Shown piece by piece: positions 38,262 to 47,945 of a DNA stretch of 64,000 nt. The notes beneath the pieces are model-generated. The model was not told where the DNA came from. It did not search any database and worked only from the letters and a program-made list of their open reading frames with translations. Origin of the DNA: Cellulomonas timonensis (lineage in GTDB: Bacteria > Actinomycetota > Actinomycetes > Actinomycetales > Cellulomonadaceae); NCBI RefSeq assembly GCF_900046455.1, contig NZ_FCOT01000013.1, forward strand, positions 868,001 to 932,000, in the 5' to 3' direction. Position 1 is the first letter of the stretch, and each line of letters opens with the position of its first letter. The position numbers and the translations under genes were made by a program.

Positions 38262-38475
38262 CGCATGGCTCGGTGGCCCCGCGGGTCCCCCCCGCGCCGC
38301 CCCGCCCGCGGCAGTCTCGGGGCCGCCCCGCCCCCCACCCGGGGCCCCAGGGGGGGCATCGGGCGCGGCCCTCCGCGGCCCCCCCGGGCCCGACCCCCAC
38401 CCCCCCGGCTCTTATACACATCTCCCCGCCCCCCAGACAGGCAGAAAACTCCTATGCCGCCCTCTTCCTGGAAAC
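38262..38475. other. Suspected assembly artefact with Illumina Nextera adapter read-through
   Basis: From about 38280 to 38408 the sequence becomes runs of C and G unlike any neighbour. At 38409-38423 it reads CTCTTATACACATCT, the Nextera transposon-end sequence, followed by a degraded copy of the rest of the i7 adapter ending AGAC at 38435-38438. Next comes AGGCAGAA (38439-38446), which equals a standard Nextera i7 index. A P7-like stretch with CTATGCCG follows at 38447-38470. The order and spacing match an adapter read-through. No gene is supported here and the junction between flanking genes may be false. Confidence 0.9.
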
Positions 38476-38556
38476 TTGGCCACGACGCGTAGCGCCCCTG
38501 GCGTGTGGGCCTGTTATCTCATCACTGCGAGGTGAACGCCGTGCTAGACCTAGCCC

Positions 38557-39447
38557 GTGGACTATCGCGAGGACCTTGACGACCTAGACGGTCGACTGCG
38601 CGCCCTCGCCGGGCGCGCGGCCGAAGGGCGCTCCCCCGCACGCACGCGCCAGCTCGTGTGGGTCGCTGGCGAGCTGGCTCGGTACGCGGCACACCGCACT
38701 CCCCCGCCGGCGCTTGCCGACCTGTTAGGCGCCGAAGTCGGGCTCCAGTACCTCGAGCTCGCCGCCGCCGGCGCCCTGCGCGCCCGCGGCGGCGCCGCCC
38801 GGGCCTCCACAGCCGCGAGCAACCGGACCCGCCGGGCCTGCCTGCTCCTGCTCGCGCAAGCGGCAGGCCTCCCCGAGCCCGACCTCGACCGGCTACCGCT
38901 CCCGCCGCTCGCGAGCCGGATCAGCGCGGCCAGCACCCGGCAGGCGGGCGCCGAGCTCGCCACAGAGTCGCTGCGCGGCAGGCAACTGCCCATCTGGGTG
39001 CGGCACACCCTCGTGGTCGAGCTCATCGCCGACACCGGCATGCGGGTCGGGGAGCTCGCCGCGCTCGAGGTCGGCGACGTGGACCTCACCGCGAAGACGG
39101 TCACCTACATCCCGCGGCCGCCAGCCGCTCGCAACCCCCAGGCGCCGCGCACCGTCGCGCTGTCACCCGCAGCCCTGCGCGCCGTGCGGGCATGGCTGCC
39201 GGTGCGGACGCGCCTCACCGAGCTGACGCCCCGCACCTCGGCCCTGCTCGTTTCGGTGCATGGCAACCACGACGGCGAAGGGCTGCGCCGCCCTCCGGGG
39301 CTCCCGTTGCAGCCACGCGGACTCGCCCGCGCCCACCGCCGGGCCGTCGCGACGCTCAATGCCCGCCGGGCCACCGCAGAGCTGGTCCCCGGCACACTCG
39401 GCCTGCTGCGACCCGCAGATCAACGCCCGCCCGGCACAGAGCCGTAA
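38557..39447 (+). CDS. Tyrosine-recombinase-like protein without recognisable catalytic C-terminus
   Basis: A 296-residue protein with an N-terminal SAM-like core-binding region and a recombinase-type domain. ELIADTGMRVGELAALEVGD holds the first catalytic Arg, followed by the beta-hairpin Lys region and TVALSPAALRAVRAWLP. The expected HxxR, His/Trp and nucleophilic Tyr motifs are not found: the frame ends GTLGLLRPADQRPPGTEP. None of the three frames restores them clearly. It could be a decayed integrase or a divergent non-catalytic relative. It begins about 85 bases after the suspected adapter artefact, so its upstream context is unreliable. Confidence 0.55.
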   Translation: MDYREDLDDLDGRLRALAGRAAEGRSPARTRQLVWVAGELARYAAHRTPPPALADLLGAEVGLQYLELAAAGALRARGGAARASTAASNRTRRACLLLLAQAAGLPEPDLDRLPLPPLASRISAASTRQAGAELATESLRGRQLPIWVRHTLVVELIADTGMRVGELAALEVGDVDLTAKTVTYIPRPPAARNPQAPRTVALSPAALRAVRAWLPVRTRLTELTPRTSALLVSVHGNHDGEGLRRPPGLPLQPRGLARAHRRAVATLNARRATAELVPGTLGLLRPADQRPPGTEP

Positions 39448-39490
39448 AGCCCGTGCCCTCGACCCTCGCCGCCTGCCAGGATCGCCGACC

Positions 39491-40669
39491 ATGACCAGAG
39501 AGCACCTGTCCAAGCGGCTGATCAACTGGGCGTCCGTCCTGGACGATCGCGCCCGCGAGCAGGCCATCGCGACGTCGACCCTGCCGTTCGTCTACCCCCA
39601 CGTCGCCCTGATGCCCGACGCGCACCTCGGGAAGGGCGCCACCGTCGGATCCGTGATCCCGACGCTCGGCGCGATCATCCCCGCAGCGGTGGGCGTCGAC
39701 ATCGGCTGCGGCATGATCGCGGTGCGGACGGGGTGGGATGAGGAACAGGTCCGCGCCGCCGGACCGCTGCCCGGCCTGCGTGAGTCCATCGAGGAGCGCA
39801 TCCCGCTGTCGGTCGGCGCGTACAACACACGCCTCACCGACACGGCCGCCGCCCGGGTCGCCGACCTCGAGGCCAAGGCCCAGCGCGCCGGGTTCGACCC
39901 CGACCGCTACGGGCCGAACTGGCGGTTGCAGCTCGGCAGCCTGGGCTCGGGGAACCACTTCATCGAGGTGTCGGTCGACGAGCTCGGCCGCGTGTGGCTG
40001 TTCCTGCACTCGGGCTCGCGGGGCGTGGGCAACAAGATCGCCCAGCGGCACATCGCCATCGCCGCCGACTTGTGCAAGCGGTGGTGGATCGACCTGCCGG
40101 ACCCGGACCTCGCGTACCTGGCCGAGGGCACCGACGAGTTCTGGGCTTATATCCGCGAACTGCGGTGGGCGCAGGACTTCGCCGCCGCGAACCGCGAGGA
40201 GATGATGGACCGCGTCGCCTCCGCCATCGGCGAGCACATGGGCGCCCCGGTCGAGGAGGCCCAGCGCGTCAACTGCCACCACAACTTCACGGAGCAGGAG
40301 ACCCACTTCGGCAAGAAGGTGTGGGTGTCCCGCAAGGGCGCCATCCGCGCCGGCGCCGGAGACCCGGGGCTCATCCCCGGGTCGATGGGCACGGCGTCCT
40401 ACGTGGTGACCGGCAAGGGCGATCCGCTCTCGCTGTGCTCCTCGCCGCATGGCGCGGGCCGCAGCCTCTCGCGGTCGGCGGCGAGGCGGCAGTACACGGT
40501 CGACCAGCTCCGTGCGGCGATGGCGGGCATCGAGTACCGGGACACGGACGCGTTCATCGACGAGATCCCCGCGGCGTACAAGGACATCGACCAGGTCATG
40601 GCCGACGCCGACGACCTGGTCGAGATCCGCCACGTGCTGCGGCAGATCGTCAACGTGAAGGGCGACTGA
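39491..40669 (+). CDS. rtcB: RNA ligase RtcB family protein
   Basis: A 392-residue RtcB-fold protein. Metal and guanylate-binding motifs are visible: MPDAHLGKGATVGSVIPT, AVGVDIGCGMIAVRTG (Asp and Cys ligands), LGSGNHFIEV, VNCHHNFTEQETHFGK, GSMGTASYVV and SPHGAGRSLSRSAA, whose His is the guanylylated residue. RtcB joins 2',3'-cyclic phosphate and 5'-OH RNA ends in tRNA repair or after toxin cleavage. No archease (an RtcB activator) or RtcA/RtcR gene is near. The length is in the short bacterial class. A CAGGAT -10-like box lies 8 bases before the ATG. A terminator follows. Confidence 0.93.
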   Translation: MTREHLSKRLINWASVLDDRAREQAIATSTLPFVYPHVALMPDAHLGKGATVGSVIPTLGAIIPAAVGVDIGCGMIAVRTGWDEEQVRAAGPLPGLRESIEERIPLSVGAYNTRLTDTAAARVADLEAKAQRAGFDPDRYGPNWRLQLGSLGSGNHFIEVSVDELGRVWLFLHSGSRGVGNKIAQRHIAIAADLCKRWWIDLPDPDLAYLAEGTDEFWAYIRELRWAQDFAAANREEMMDRVASAIGEHMGAPVEEAQRVNCHHNFTEQETHFGKKVWVSRKGAIRAGAGDPGLIPGSMGTASYVVTGKGDPLSLCSSPHGAGRSLSRSAARRQYTVDQLRAAMAGIEYRDTDAFIDEIPAAYKDIDQVMADADDLVEIRHVLRQIVNVKGD

Positions 40670-40672
40670 CAT

Positions 40673-40715
40673 GACGAGGGCCGGTGTCCCGCAGCAGCGG
40701 GACACCGGCCTCGTC
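40673..40715. terminator. Hairpin between rtcB and convergent acnA
   Basis: A 19-bp stem with one bulged G (GACGAGG-GCCGGTGTCCCGC side against GCGGGACACCGGCCTCGTC) and a 4-base loop fills the gap between the two stop codons. Confidence 0.9.
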
Positions 40716-40725
40716 AACAGCCTCG

Positions 40726-43545
<2,820 letters not shown>

Positions 43546-43712
43546 TGGGGCTCCTTCGCTGGGCGGTCTTGCGGCGGCTGTGGCCGTTCGCGGTGGTCCT
43601 GGGGCTGCCACCAGCCTAGCGGCGGGGCGAGCCCGGATATCTCGACGTCAAGATACATCCTAGCGCCCCGATCTCCGCCCAGCGACACTCCCGCCGGCGC
43701 CGCGCCGCAGGC

Positions 43713-43892
43713 TCAGCGCTGGGCCTCGCGCTCCGCCGCGACCGCCTCCGCCGCCTTGCGCTCCGCCTCGACTGCGCGCTCGTGCGCGCGCTGGTCGTAT
43801 TCGGGCGTGCCCTGCTTGTGCAGCTCGATCGTGGCAGCCCGGCTCGCCTCGGCCAGCCGACGCGCGGCTGCGCTCTCCCCTGCACCCGTCAT
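43713..43892 (-). CDS. Small uncharacterised protein with charged C-terminal helix
   Basis: A 59-residue protein starting at ATG 43892 with AGAGGA a few bases upstream. It contains SRAATIELHKQGTPEYDQRA and then an Ala/Glu/Arg-rich helix (AVEAERKAAEAVAAEREAQ). I do not recognise a family. A real gene is supported by the SD, by the non-random helix and by its position between acnA and a divergent gene. No other frame in the stretch is more plausible. A 31-bp tandem duplication lies just upstream of its SD. Confidence 0.55.
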   Translation of the reverse strand: MTGAGESAAARRLAEASRAATIELHKQGTPEYDQRAHERAVEAERKAAEAVAAEREAQR

Positions 43893-43902
43893 CGGTTCCT
43901 CT

Positions 43903-43964
43903 CCCCTCCCGGCCCCCACAGGCCGGCGACATCCCCCTCCCGGCCCCCACAGGCCGGCGACATC
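43903..43964. repeat. Perfect 31-bp tandem duplication
   Basis: Bases 43903-43933 and 43934-43964 are identical and C-rich, lying directly upstream of the small 59-residue gene, where its promoter or 5' untranslated region would be. Confidence 0.95.
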
Positions 43965-44085
43965 CCAGGCTATGACTCCCCCGCCCTGCGCGCGAGGGAG
44001 TCGACGAGCCCACGCCGGCGGCACGATCGGATGACGACAGGGTCACGTTCGCGTCACTTCGCCGCCGAGCCCCCGATAGGCGGCC

Positions 44086-44091
44086 TAGGTT
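44086..44091 (+). promoter_or_regulatory. -10 box TAGGTT for the DUF4349 gene
   Basis: TAGGTT lies 6 bases before ATG 44098, consistent with leaderless transcription. Confidence 0.6.
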
Positions 44092-44097
44092 GCCGAC

Positions 44098-45030
44098 ATG
44101 AGGCCTGACATGCGACGACGCGTCCTGATCACGAGCTCGATGCTGCTGGTCGCCCTGCTCGCCGCATGCTCGGCGAGCGGCGACTCCATGGCAGGGGCCG
44201 GCTCCATGGCAGAGGGCGGCTCGGCCGTGACGATGGCACAGGAGCCGGGCGGCGACGGAGACGCCGGAGGGGCCGCCGACGAGTCGCTCGCCCTGGGCTC
44301 CGCCGCGAGCGACGCGGCAGCCAGCCGCGAGGTGATCACCCGGGGCGATGTCGCGCTCGCCGTCGACGACCCGCGCGCCGCGACTGCCGCTGTGGTGGCG
44401 CTGGTCGAGCGGGACGGTGGGCGGGTGGACGCGCGCTCGGAGAGCGCGGGCACGGACGGGCGGGACGCAGTCGCCTGGCTGACGGTGCGCATCCCGTCGG
44501 GCGACATGACGTCGACCTTGACGGCACTGGAGGAGATCGGCGAGGTCCGTCAGGTGGACCTCACCGCCGAGGACGTCACGGGCGACGTCCAGGACCTCGA
44601 CGCGCGGATCCGCGCGATGCGGCTCTCGGTGGCGCGGATGGAGGAGCTGCTGTCCCGCGCCACGACGAACTCCGACATCATCTCCGCCGAGAGCGCGCTG
44701 GCCGAGCGGCAGGCGACGCTCGAGAGCATGCAGACGCAGCGCGCCCGGATCGCCGAGGAGGTCGCGCTGTCCACGCTGACGATCCAGATCTCCACGACGC
44801 CGCTGATCGAGGCGGCGCCGCCGTCCACCGGCGGTTTCCTGGGCGGCCTCCAGGCCGGGTGGGGCGCGCTCGTGAGCGTCCTCGGCGGATTGCTGGTGGT
44901 GCTCGGCGCCCTGCTCCCCTGGGCCGTGCTGGGCGGGGTCGTCGCGGCCACGGCAGTCGCCGCGGTGCGGCTCACCCGTCGGCGGCGCGCGAGCCCGCCG
45001 CCAGCCGAGGACGCCGCCACGAGCGTGTGA
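44098..45030 (+). CDS. DUF4349 domain lipoprotein
   Basis: A 310-residue secreted, membrane-anchored protein. A basic n-region and hydrophobic stretch end in the lipobox LLAACS (Cys near residue 24). A low-complexity Gly/Ala/Ser linker follows. The DUF4349 domain (about residues 75-235) includes ERDGGRVDARSESAG and AWLTVRIPSGDMTSTLTAL, with a coiled-coil-like segment around residues 165-215 (DLDARIRAMRLSVARMEELL). One C-terminal transmembrane helix (about 255-290) ends in RLTRRRR. The function of the domain is unknown; an envelope-sensing or structural role is inference. Confidence 0.88.
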   Translation: MRPDMRRRVLITSSMLLVALLAACSASGDSMAGAGSMAEGGSAVTMAQEPGGDGDAGGAADESLALGSAASDAAASREVITRGDVALAVDDPRAATAAVVALVERDGGRVDARSESAGTDGRDAVAWLTVRIPSGDMTSTLTALEEIGEVRQVDLTAEDVTGDVQDLDARIRAMRLSVARMEELLSRATTNSDIISAESALAERQATLESMQTQRARIAEEVALSTLTIQISTTPLIEAAPPSTGGFLGGLQAGWGALVSVLGGLLVVLGALLPWAVLGGVVAATAVAAVRLTRRRRASPPPAEDAATSV

Positions 45031-45061
45031 CCGTCCGGGGCGGGGTGCGCGGCACGCATTG

Positions 45062-45071
45062 ACAACGTTGT
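45062..45071. promoter_or_regulatory. LacI-like operator 1 upstream of GH127 gene
   Basis: ACAACGTTGT is a perfect palindrome preceded by TTG, matching the TGACAACGTTGTCA-type operators of actinobacterial LacI regulators. It overlaps a possible -35 TTGACA at 45059-45064. Confidence 0.65.
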
Positions 45072-45092
45072 AGATGGCGGCGAGGGTACGTC

Positions 45093-45104
45093 GACGACGT
45101 TGTC
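45093..45104. promoter_or_regulatory. LacI-like operator 2 upstream of GH127 gene
   Basis: GACGACGTTGTC is a near-palindrome of the same family as operator 1. The centres are 32 bp apart, about three helical turns, placing both sites on one face of the DNA. The gene starts 22 bases downstream. Confidence 0.6.
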
Positions 45105-45125
45105 CCTGGCACGGCAAGGAAGCCC

Positions 45126-47057
45126 ATGCGCACTCCCTCCCCCCACTCCGGCCCGGTGGCCCCGCGCGCCACCGAGCGGCTCGCACAGCGGCCGCTGCCG
45201 TCCGGGTCCGTCCGCCTCGACCCCGCTGGCCATCTGGGCGCCTGGCAGCGCCTCAACGCCACGGCGACCCTCCCGCACTGTGTCGAGATGCTGGAGCGCA
45301 GCGGCGCCCTCGACAATCTGCGACGCGTCGCAGGCCGCTTCGAGGGCCCCTACGTCGGCTACAACTTCGCCGACTCGGACGTGTACAAGGTGCTCGAGGC
45401 GATCGGCTGGGAGATCGGCCGCACGGGCACAACGGAGTGGGACGGCTTCCTGGCCGACACGCTCGAGCTGCTCTGCGCGGCCCAGGACTCCGACGGGTAC
45501 CTCGACTCGTGGGTGCAGGGGACGCGGCCAGGCGAGCGGTTCGCCGACCTGCGCTGGTCCCATGAGCTGTATTGCGCGGGCCATCTGGTGCAGGCGGCGA
45601 TCGCACTGCACCGCGGCGCCGGGCGCGAGGACTTCCTCGCCCTCGCGCGCCGCACAGCCGACCTTGTGGTGCGCCGGTTCGGCCCGGACGGCCAGATCGG
45701 GGTGTGCGGCCACCCGGAGATCGAGACGGCGCTCGTCGAGCTGTACCGCACCACAGGGCACGGCCCCTACCTCGACCTGGCCCGCAGCATGGTCGACGCG
45801 CGCGGTCAGGGCCTGCTCGGACCCGACCGGCTCGGCCCGCACTACTTCCAGGACCACGCCCCCGTGCGCGAGTCGCTCGAGGCGACCGGGCACGCGGTCC
45901 GCCAGTTGTACCTCAACGCCGGCGTCACGGACGTCTACACAGAGCAGGGCGACCCGAGCCTGCTGCGCGCCATGCGCGAGCAGTGGGAGTCCGCGCACGA
46001 GCAGAAGATGCATGTGACGGGCGCCCTGGGGTCGCGGCACTTCGACGAGTCCTTCGGCGACCCATACGAGCTGCCGCCGGACCGCGCCTACGCCGAGACC
46101 TGTGCGGCGATCGCCGATGTGATGTGGGGCCACCGCATGCTCCTCGTCGAGGGCTCCTCGCGCCACGCCGACGCGATCGAGCGCGCCCTGCTCAACGCGG
46201 TCGAGGCCGCCGTCGGGCGGGACGGGCGCACGTTCTTCTACTCGAACCCGCTCCACCTGCGCGCCGGGCACCGCGAGGAGGAGAACGCCCCGTCTCGCCG
46301 CACCCCCTGGTACAGCTGCGCCTGCTGCCCTCCCAACATCGCCCGGCTGGCCGCGTCGCTGCACACGTACGTGGGCACGTGCGATGACGACACGCTCTAC
46401 GTGCACCTGCTCACCGCCGCCGAGATCGACCTGCCGGCCCATCTCGGCGAGGGGACGCTGCGCGTCACCACCGACTACCCCGCCAGCGGCAGCGTCCACA
46501 TCGAGGTCGACGGCCGGCTCCGGGACGGCGCGGCGATCGCCCTGCGGGTCCCCGGGTGGGCGACGCAGTGGCGCCTCGCCGTCGACGCCGCGTCGGTGGA
46601 GGCGCCCGACGTCCGCGACGGCTACGCGGTGACGCGCCCGGGCGCAGCGGGCCACCTGAGCGTCGAGCTCGAGCTGGCGATGCCCGCTCGGCTGGTGGCG
46701 GCACATCCCCGGGTCGACGCGGTGCGCGGCACGCGGGCCGTGCTGCGCGGCCCCGTCGTCTACTGCGTCGAGCAGGCCGACCACCGCGGCACGGGCTCGA
46801 TCGAGGACCTCGCGCTACTGCCGGACGCGGAGATCTCCGTGCTCGCCGCCGAGCCGGGCGACCTCCCGACGCTGCGGCTGACGGCACTGGCCAGGCCGGC
46901 CTCCCAGGGGCTGTACGCGTCCGCGAGCGCCGACGAGCCCACGGCTCCTGGCCCGGCGTCGCCGGAGGGCGTGCGGGTGGACGTCACGGCGATCCCGTAC
47001 GCCCGATGGGGCAACCGCGCGCCCGGCCCGATGCGCGTGTGGCTGCCCTTGGCCTGA
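45126..47057 (+). CDS. Beta-L-arabinofuranosidase, GH127 family
   Basis: A 643-residue protein of the former DUF1680 family. Compared with Bifidobacterium HypBA1, the acid/base Glu is E308 (RHFDESFG) and the zinc ligands are E324 and C326 (YAETC). C400-C401 (SCACCPPN) provide the nucleophile and fourth ligand, so the full Cys-Zn catalytic site is present. An (alpha/alpha)6 barrel is followed by beta-sandwich domains from about residue 415. No signal peptide is seen, so it probably acts in the cytoplasm on imported arabino-oligosaccharides. Two LacI-like operators lie upstream, but no transporter or regulator is adjacent. Confidence 0.9.
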   Translation: MRTPSPHSGPVAPRATERLAQRPLPSGSVRLDPAGHLGAWQRLNATATLPHCVEMLERSGALDNLRRVAGRFEGPYVGYNFADSDVYKVLEAIGWEIGRTGTTEWDGFLADTLELLCAAQDSDGYLDSWVQGTRPGERFADLRWSHELYCAGHLVQAAIALHRGAGREDFLALARRTADLVVRRFGPDGQIGVCGHPEIETALVELYRTTGHGPYLDLARSMVDARGQGLLGPDRLGPHYFQDHAPVRESLEATGHAVRQLYLNAGVTDVYTEQGDPSLLRAMREQWESAHEQKMHVTGALGSRHFDESFGDPYELPPDRAYAETCAAIADVMWGHRMLLVEGSSRHADAIERALLNAVEAAVGRDGRTFFYSNPLHLRAGHREEENAPSRRTPWYSCACCPPNIARLAASLHTYVGTCDDDTLYVHLLTAAEIDLPAHLGEGTLRVTTDYPASGSVHIEVDGRLRDGAAIALRVPGWATQWRLAVDAASVEAPDVRDGYAVTRPGAAGHLSVELELAMPARLVAAHPRVDAVRGTRAVLRGPVVYCVEQADHRGTGSIEDLALLPDAEISVLAAEPGDLPTLRLTALARPASQGLYASASADEPTAPGPASPEGVRVDVTAIPYARWGNRAPGPMRVWLPLA

Positions 47058-47063
47058 GGGGCC

Positions 47064-47759
47064 CTACGCCCCGCCCTCCTCGTTGCCGAGCTCGTTGAGG
47101 TAGTTGTAGATCGTGAACCGGGTGACTTGGAGCGCCTGCGCGGCGATCTCCACGCTCTCCTTGAGCAGGAAGAAGCCCCGGTCCTTGAGGTCGCTGACCA
47201 CGGTGAGCTTGTGCTTCTTCTGCATGAGCTCGACGGGCACCCCGCAGGCGCCGATGGCCTCGGTGAGCAGGTGCTGGGCGAGCTCGTCGATGTCGCGGAC
47301 GAAGTTCTCCCCCGCGGGCTCGGCAAGCGGCTCGGCGCCCGCGCTGGCGCCGGGGAGCATCGCCTCGGCGATCGCCTTGACGGCCTGCCAGATCATGACG
47401 TCGGCGTTGACGCAGAGCGCGGCGACGGGGGTGTCGTTGCTGTCGCGGATGACGATGGTGGTCGAGCGCAGCACGCGGCCGTCGGGCAGGCGCGTCTCGT
47501 AGCCGACGGTGGTCGCGAGCGTTCCCTCGGCGGCCTTGCGCAGCAGCATGTCGGTGGAGGGGCTCCCGACGCTGCGGCCCGTGACGTCACCGGCGATGGC
47601 GACGATCGAGTTGGGCAACCGGCGCAGGTCGTGCAGGACGACCTCGGCGTCTCCGGGCAGCGTGGCCGCCAGCGGCTCGACGAGGGCCGAGAGCACCGCG
47701 AGCACCTGCTCCGCCTCGGGTGTCGAAGGTCCTGCGTCGGGTGCGGTTCGCTTTGTCAT
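47064..47759 (-). CDS. YheO/DauR-type PAS-HTH transcriptional regulator
   Basis: A 231-residue regulator. The N-terminal YheO-type PAS domain shows VVLHDLRRLPNSIVAIAGDV, RSTTIVIRDSNDTPVAALCV and NADVMIW; the C-terminal HTH is KLTVVSDLKDRGFFLLKESV followed by LQVTRFTIYNYLNELG. Members such as DauR control amino-acid catabolic operons. It is divergent from tryptophanase across a 186-base region holding repeated TTGA-N5-TCAA sites, so it is the obvious candidate regulator of that operon, perhaps sensing tryptophan or indole. It stops 7 bases after the convergent GH127 gene. Confidence 0.88.
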   Translation of the reverse strand: MTKRTAPDAGPSTPEAEQVLAVLSALVEPLAATLPGDAEVVLHDLRRLPNSIVAIAGDVTGRSVGSPSTDMLLRKAAEGTLATTVGYETRLPDGRVLRSTTIVIRDSNDTPVAALCVNADVMIWQAVKAIAEAMLPGASAGAEPLAEPAGENFVRDIDELAQHLLTEAIGACGVPVELMQKKHKLTVVSDLKDRGFFLLKESVEIAAQALQVTRFTIYNYLNELGNEEGGA

Positions 47760-47802
47760 CCTCTGACCCTCTCAACTATGTGAAGACCATCATGACACGA
47801 TG

Positions 47803-47815
47803 TTGATTAACTCAA
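47803..47815. promoter_or_regulatory. Operator site 1, TTGATTAACTCAA
   Basis: First of the TTGA-N5-TCAA sites between the regulator and tnaA. It is 44 bases upstream of the regulator start codon, where it could also mediate autoregulation. Confidence 0.65.
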
Positions 47816-47822
47816 ATGCCTG

Positions 47823-47835
47823 TTGAAGTCTTCAA
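47823..47835. promoter_or_regulatory. Operator site 2, TTGAAGTCTTCAA
   Basis: Second site, exactly 20 bp from site 1. Its first six bases TTGAAG also form the -35 element of the tnaA promoter. Confidence 0.7.
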
Positions 47836-47851
47836 AGGTTGCCGCTACGCT
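47823..47851 (+). promoter_or_regulatory. tnaA promoter (-35 TTGAAG, 17 bp, -10 TACGCT)
   Basis: TTGAAG at 47823-47828 and TACGCT at 47846-47851 have optimal 17-bp spacing, predicting a start near 47858 and an 88-base leader before tnaA. No tnaC-like leader peptide with Trp codons is seen in it. Confidence 0.65.
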
Positions 47852-47862
47852 CCCGACATGCG

Positions 47863-47875
47863 TTGAGGCTCTCAA
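47863..47875. promoter_or_regulatory. Operator site 3, TTGAGGCTCTCAA
   Basis: Third site, 40 bp from site 2 and just downstream of the predicted transcription start. A degenerate fourth copy (TTGAAGTTCTGAC) follows at 47883-47895, again 20 bp on. Confidence 0.65.
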
Positions 47876-47945
47876 CACACAGTTGAAGTTCTGACGCACC
47901 TGGAGCCGGAGCCCCCCGCCCGGCTGCGACATGAGGAGAGGCGCC

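Noticed and set aside
38409-38423. CTCTTATACACATCT as a Tn5/IS50 mosaic end, that is, a natural transposon
   Set aside because: The following index and P7-like stretch show it is library adapter sequence; no transposase or target duplication is present.
38217-38535. Several short plus-strand frames after the old-yellow-enzyme gene
   Set aside because: They run through the homopolymer noise and the Nextera adapter sequence, so they are not biological genes.
39260-39490. N-terminal extension of rtcB to 39260
   Set aside because: The upstream frame is a shadow of the recombinase-like gene; RtcB proteins start near LSKRLINWASVLD, matching ATG 39491.
47858-47945. tnaC-like leader peptide in the tryptophanase leader
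   Set aside because: The only ATG-started frame before the SD is ATG CGT TGA, and no frame has a Trp codon in a suitable peptide.
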